A DNA stretch of 6,958 nt, taken from contig JAKAXG010000225.1 in assembly GCA_021827225.1 (NCBI GenBank), positions 1-6,958 of the forward strand, written 5' to 3'. Positions 5,046-6,958 of the stretch are shown here, in pieces. The translations under genes and the position numbers were made by a program. This DNA is from Actinomycetes bacterium (GTDB lineage: Bacteria > Actinomycetota > Acidimicrobiia > Acidimicrobiales > Palsa-688). The notes under the pieces were generated by a model. The model had not been told where the DNA came from. It did no database searches and saw only the letters and a program-made list of their open reading frames with translations. The number at the start of each line of letters is the position of its first letter. Within the stretch, counting starts at the first letter, position 1.

Positions 5046-5843
5046 CTACTGACCCACCCGGACACCGGGCATACCGGCGGGCCGCTCGATCGGACGGGTG
5101 ACCTGCCGACCGGGCACGTTCGCGGACCTGCTCCACTTGCCGAGGGGGATGATGGCCCGCCCGGTGGCACCCTCCAGCATCATGCCGGTGGCGAAGATGT
5201 AGGCCAGAGCGGCCGACACCACGAACAGCCAACCACCGATCTGCGTGGTGGTCAGGTTGCCCGTCCAGTAGCCGGCGGCGGTCAGCGCCGAGCCGGCGGC
5301 CAGGCTGCCGAGCACCCCGGCCAGGAAACCACTCTCAGCGATGGCCGCGAAGGTACCGCTGATGGTGATGACGGCCAGCATGATGAACCAGAAGGCGAAT
5401 CCGGTGTTGACTTCGCCGAACTTGGTGGCCATGGGCATGATGTGGGTGCTGACCAGGGCCATCATCAGACCCCAACCCAGCCAGAAAGCGCCCCAGATCG
5501 TGTGCATGGCCACGGCCACGCCGTCACGGGCCTTGAACGAAACTATTGCCGCGATGCTTTGAAGAAGTCCGCCAGCGAACAGTGCAAATGGCCAGAGAAT
5601 GGTCCCAGTGTTGGGATCTCCGTACCATCCCGCCTGCCACGCTCCGACCATCGCTGTGGCGATCGCGAAGCCGAAAAGGCCCATGATCGACGGGGCGGCG
5701 ATCGGTGTGAGAAAGATCCTGGTACGAGCCAGCCAAGCCGCGTCCTCTTCGGACGTGGCCAGGTCAATCAGCGCCTTGTCTGTGGTATTGCCGTTGGTGC
5801 CAGAGCCCACCTGACCCTCGTTGACACGACCGGCCATTGCCAT
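5046..5843 (-). CDS. GPR1/FUN34/YaaH (SatP-like) family transporter
   Basis: This 265-residue integral membrane protein belongs to the GPR1/FUN34/YaaH family, whose characterised members (E. coli SatP, yeast Ato proteins) move acetate and succinate with protons. The family N-terminal motif appears in altered form as PIAAPSIMGLFGFAIATAMV (47-66, against NPAPLGL in E. coli). The second signature is recognisable as FAGGLLQSIAAIVSFKARDG (89-108) followed by HTIWGAFWLGWG (114-125). Six membrane helices are expected at about 50-70, 82-102, 112-131, 147-167, 172-192 and 203-221. A 45-residue hydrophilic N-terminus and a 40-residue basic C-tail are cytoplasmic extensions. The start is ATG 5843: a strong Shine-Dalgarno AGGAAGGAG (5860-5852) sits 8 nt upstream. 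A second ATG two codons in is an alternative. The same frame stays open for 318 codons upstream, but that part is a shadow of the MFS gene. Substrate is inferred from family; the degenerate NPAPLGL motif makes acetate uptake uncertain. Confidence 0.92.
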   Translation of the reverse strand: MAMAGRVNEGQVGSGTNGNTTDKALIDLATSEEDAAWLARTRIFLTPIAAPSIMGLFGFAIATAMVGAWQAGWYGDPNTGTILWPFALFAGGLLQSIAAIVSFKARDGVAVAMHTIWGAFWLGWGLMMALVSTHIMPMATKFGEVNTGFAFWFIMLAVITISGTFAAIAESGFLAGVLGSLAAGSALTAAGYWTGNLTTTQIGGWLFVVSAALAYIFATGMMLEGATGRAIIPLGKWSRSANVPGRQVTRPIERPAGMPGVRVGQ

Positions 5844-5885
5844 GGTATTGTCTCCTTCCTGAACGGCGACCCGCCGCTCAATACC
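5844..5885 (-). promoter_or_regulatory. Structured mRNA leader enclosing the Shine-Dalgarno of the YaaH-family gene
   Basis: On the transcript, GGUAUUG (5885-5879) pairs perfectly with CAAUACC (5850-5844), which abuts the AUG. Inside, GCGGCG (5877-5872) pairs with CGCCGU (5868-5863, one terminal G-U) around a GGU loop. The stretch UCAGGAAGGAGA (5862-5851), holding the Shine-Dalgarno, is left unpaired between the two stems. Closing the AU-rich outer stem would constrain ribosome access at the start codon, so this is a candidate translational switch, thermometer or ligand/protein site. It matches no riboswitch class I know. Confidence 0.5.
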
Positions 5886-5892
5886 AGATTTA

Positions 5893-5907
5893 CCCGCCCC
5901 CCGCGGG
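5893..5907 (-). other. Small GC hairpin upstream of the YaaH-family leader
   Basis: CCCGC (5907-5903) and GCGGG (5897-5893) pair around a five-G loop on the minus-strand transcript. It directly precedes TAAATCTGG. If transcription starts upstream, for instance by read-through from the MFS gene, it is part of the leader; if TAAATC (5892-5887) is a -10, it is promoter DNA. The stem is short. Confidence 0.3.
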
Positions 5908-5971
5908 CCGGTATCAGACGGGGAATGTGCGGGCTTGATCGGGCTGGGATCTGAAGGCAGCGATCGAACGC

Positions 5972-6958
5972 TTATTCTAGAATAGCGGCAGTGACGGCGG
6001 GCACATTTTCGGCGGGTTGCCCCGCTGAAACCATGGCCGTGGCCAGATCCGTCCGGTAGCGCCCGCGGCGTCGGAGCAGCAGGATGCCGCTGGCCGCCAA
6101 CGGCAGAAGCATCACCATGAACGTCAGTGCCAGCCCGTGCGTGGACGCCGCCGTCAGCACTTGGTGCGGGGAGCTTGTCCCGGCCGCGGCGTTGACCGGG
6201 TGCCCGGAGAACTGCGACGAGAACTGCGAGGACACGAACCCGAACAGCAGGGGGGCAGTGCCCTCGAGGAGGGTCCGGGCCACGGTCCGCACGGCCTCGG
6301 CCCGGCCCCACAGCCGGGCCGGAACGATGTCGAGGCGGGCGGCGTCCAGCGGGGCGTTGGGGGCGGCCAGCAGCGTGCCGGCGCCGATGTAGAGAGGCAG
6401 GGCCACCATCACCGAGTGAACGAACAGGCCGGGCACGAAGAGGGTGGCGGCCCCGGCCAGCGCCAGTCCGGCCACCGACATGCGGGCCTCCGGGTGGCCA
6501 CGGGCGGCTCTCCGGTCGGCGATCCGGCCGCCGGCGACGGTGCCCGCCACCGTCCCGACGCCCACCACGACGATGAGAATGCTGCTGCTCACCTGGTCCA
6601 GGCCGTACTGGGCCCGGGCGAAGAGGATGGCGAAGGTCCGCAGCCCCGACATGAAGAAATAGCCGAGGGCGCTCGACACGATCAGCACCCGGTTCGTCGG
6701 TATGCGCAGCACGTAGCGCGCCGCCCGCCACCAGCCCATGCCCGAGGCTTCCCCGGGGCGCAGGACCAGGCGGGGATCCGCTTCGCAGGGATCGCATCCG
6801 GTCGTCGCCGCCCCGGTCGCCGCCGTCCCGGCCGCCGCCGTCCCGGCCGCCGCCGTCCCGGCCGCCGCCGTCCCGGCCCCCGCCGTCCCGGCCCCCGCCA
6901 CGGTCGCCTGGGCCGCCCCGCAGGCACCCCGGGCCGGTTCCTTCAGCAGGGCGTACAC
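5972..6958 (-). CDS. MFS transporter, C-terminal half (5' end outside window)
   Basis: This is the C-terminal part (328 codons visible) of a Major Facilitator Superfamily permease. The frame is open to the window edge, so the GTG at 6958 is almost certainly internal: LLKEPARGA (4-12) resembles the segment just after TM6 in many actinobacterial MFS proteins. Then come a long central cytoplasmic loop (to about 88) and TM7-TM12 (about 90-112, 124-146, 162-182, 184-203, 228-247, 273-295). GGRIADRRAARG (143-154), after TM8, is the second-half copy of MFS motif A. NAPLDAARLDIVPARLWGRA (201-220) is a loop conserved in similar permeases as I recall. The central loop carries a pentapeptide repeat of Ala, Gly and Thr. 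A short loop carries SSQFSSQF (243-250), from a 12-bp duplication. It ends at TAA 5972-5974, 128 nt before the YaaH-family ATG; the two may share a transcript. Substrate is unknown. Confidence 0.9.
   Translation of the reverse strand: MYALLKEPARGACGAAQATVAGAGTAGAGTAAAGTAAAGTAAAGTAATGAATTGCDPCEADPRLVLRPGEASGMGWWRAARYVLRIPTNRVLIVSSALGYFFMSGLRTFAILFARAQYGLDQVSSSILIVVVGVGTVAGTVAGGRIADRRAARGHPEARMSVAGLALAGAATLFVPGLFVHSVMVALPLYIGAGTLLAAPNAPLDAARLDIVPARLWGRAEAVRTVARTLLEGTAPLLFGFVSSQFSSQFSGHPVNAAAGTSSPHQVLTAASTHGLALTFMVMLLPLAASGILLLRRRGRYRTDLATAMVSAGQPAENVPAVTAAILE
5973..5984. promoter_or_regulatory. 12-bp AT-rich perfect palindrome at the MFS stop codon
   Basis: TATTCTAGAATA is a perfect palindrome overlapping the last codons and stop of the MFS gene. 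It is conspicuously AT-rich against its surroundings. It contains TATTCT and TAGAAT, each a good TANNNT -10 hexamer, so it could be a promoter for the YaaH-family gene 130 nt downstream, or an operator. No -35 is evident at 16-18 nt upstream. Confidence 0.4.
6209..6232. repeat. 12-bp tandem duplication in the MFS gene
   Basis: GAGAACTGCGAC (6207-6218) is followed directly by GAGAACTGCGAG (6219-6230). In the minus-strand protein this gives SSQFSSQF (243-250), in the loop between TM11 and TM12. It is an in-frame duplication in a tolerant loop. Confidence 0.7.
6821..6895. repeat. Five 15-bp tandem repeats inside the MFS gene
   Basis: Five consecutive 15-bp units start at 6821, 6836, 6851, 6866 and 6881. 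The first three are identical, CGCCGTCCCGGCCGC; the last two differ by G to C at position 14. On the coding strand they encode an Ala/Gly/Thr pentapeptide repeat (about residues 21-46), in the central cytoplasmic loop between the two MFS halves. Because the period is a multiple of three, unit gain or loss keeps the frame. Confidence 0.9.

Noticed and set aside
4705..5232. Minus-strand open frame across the C-rich repeats upstream of LysR
   Set aside because: Translation is Gly/Arg low complexity, and the frame overlaps both the terminator hairpin and the YaaH-family C-terminus.
5844..6797. The YaaH-family frame stays open for 318 more codons upstream, suggesting a much longer or fused protein
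   Set aside because: That part overlaps the MFS gene in another frame, has Arg/Pro/Gly-rich low-complexity translation, and a strong Shine-Dalgarno marks the real start at 5843.
6821..6895. CRISPR-like array
   Set aside because: The 15-bp units are contiguous without spacers and lie inside a protein-coding frame; no cas genes are present.
1..6958. A new defence, toxin-antitoxin or biosynthetic system
   Set aside because: The recognised genes are a stand-alone hydrolase, oxidoreductase, cupin, regulator and two transporters, with different strands and promoters. Nothing groups them into one system beyond the pairings stated.

Overview
The window reads as chromosomal DNA from a very GC-rich actinobacterium. 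The evidence is the strong G/C preference at third codon positions, frequent GTG starts, an F420-dependent luciferase-like oxidoreductase of the Rv1855c type, and leaderless promoters. An uncultured Acidimicrobiia-like lineage is my guess, but the sequence does not prove it. There is no rRNA, tRNA, CRISPR array, transposase, integrase or recognisable phage or defence gene. It looks like ordinary metabolic and transport territory with some notable regulatory architecture.

Layout, left to right. An amidase-signature hydrolase (7-1456 region, minus strand) is transcribed divergently from an F420-dependent LLM-class oxidoreductase (1521-2393, plus). They share a 64-bp promoter region. A large GC hairpin follows the oxidoreductase, then about 370 bp without a gene. 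That stretch contains an AT-richer island with two copies of a 12-bp direct repeat. Next come a small acidic hypothetical protein (2834-3064, plus) and a single-domain cupin (3104-3562, plus). Converging on the cupin from the right are a LysR-type regulator (3806-4738, minus) and, 21 nt behind it, a 58-residue membrane protein (3608-3784, minus). Upstream of LysR are G/C-rich imperfect repeats and a perfect 15-bp hairpin that probably ends the next transcription unit. That unit, also on the minus strand, holds a GPR1/FUN34/YaaH (acetate/succinate transporter family) protein (5046-5843). It is preceded by the C-terminal half of a 12-TM MFS permease that runs off the right edge (5972-6958).

The strongest non-gene signal concerns start sites. 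Six of the seven starts inside the window, on both strands, have a TA dinucleotide exactly 12 nt upstream, as a TA-N4 hexamer, 6 nt, then ATG or GTG. This is the geometry of a leaderless actinobacterial promoter, in which the first transcribed base is the start codon. It supports the two small genes and argues for particular starts. The seventh gene, the YaaH-family transporter, is the exception. It has a strong Shine-Dalgarno sequence inside a perfect 7-bp stem that closes directly before the ATG, a possible translational control element.

No pathway links all the genes. The LysR regulator with its small membrane partner, and the MFS plus YaaH transporters, are the most plausible functional pairings. 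I found no convincing new multi-gene system. The points most worth testing are the leaderless grammar, the YaaH leader fold, the unannotated membrane peptide and the paired direct repeat.
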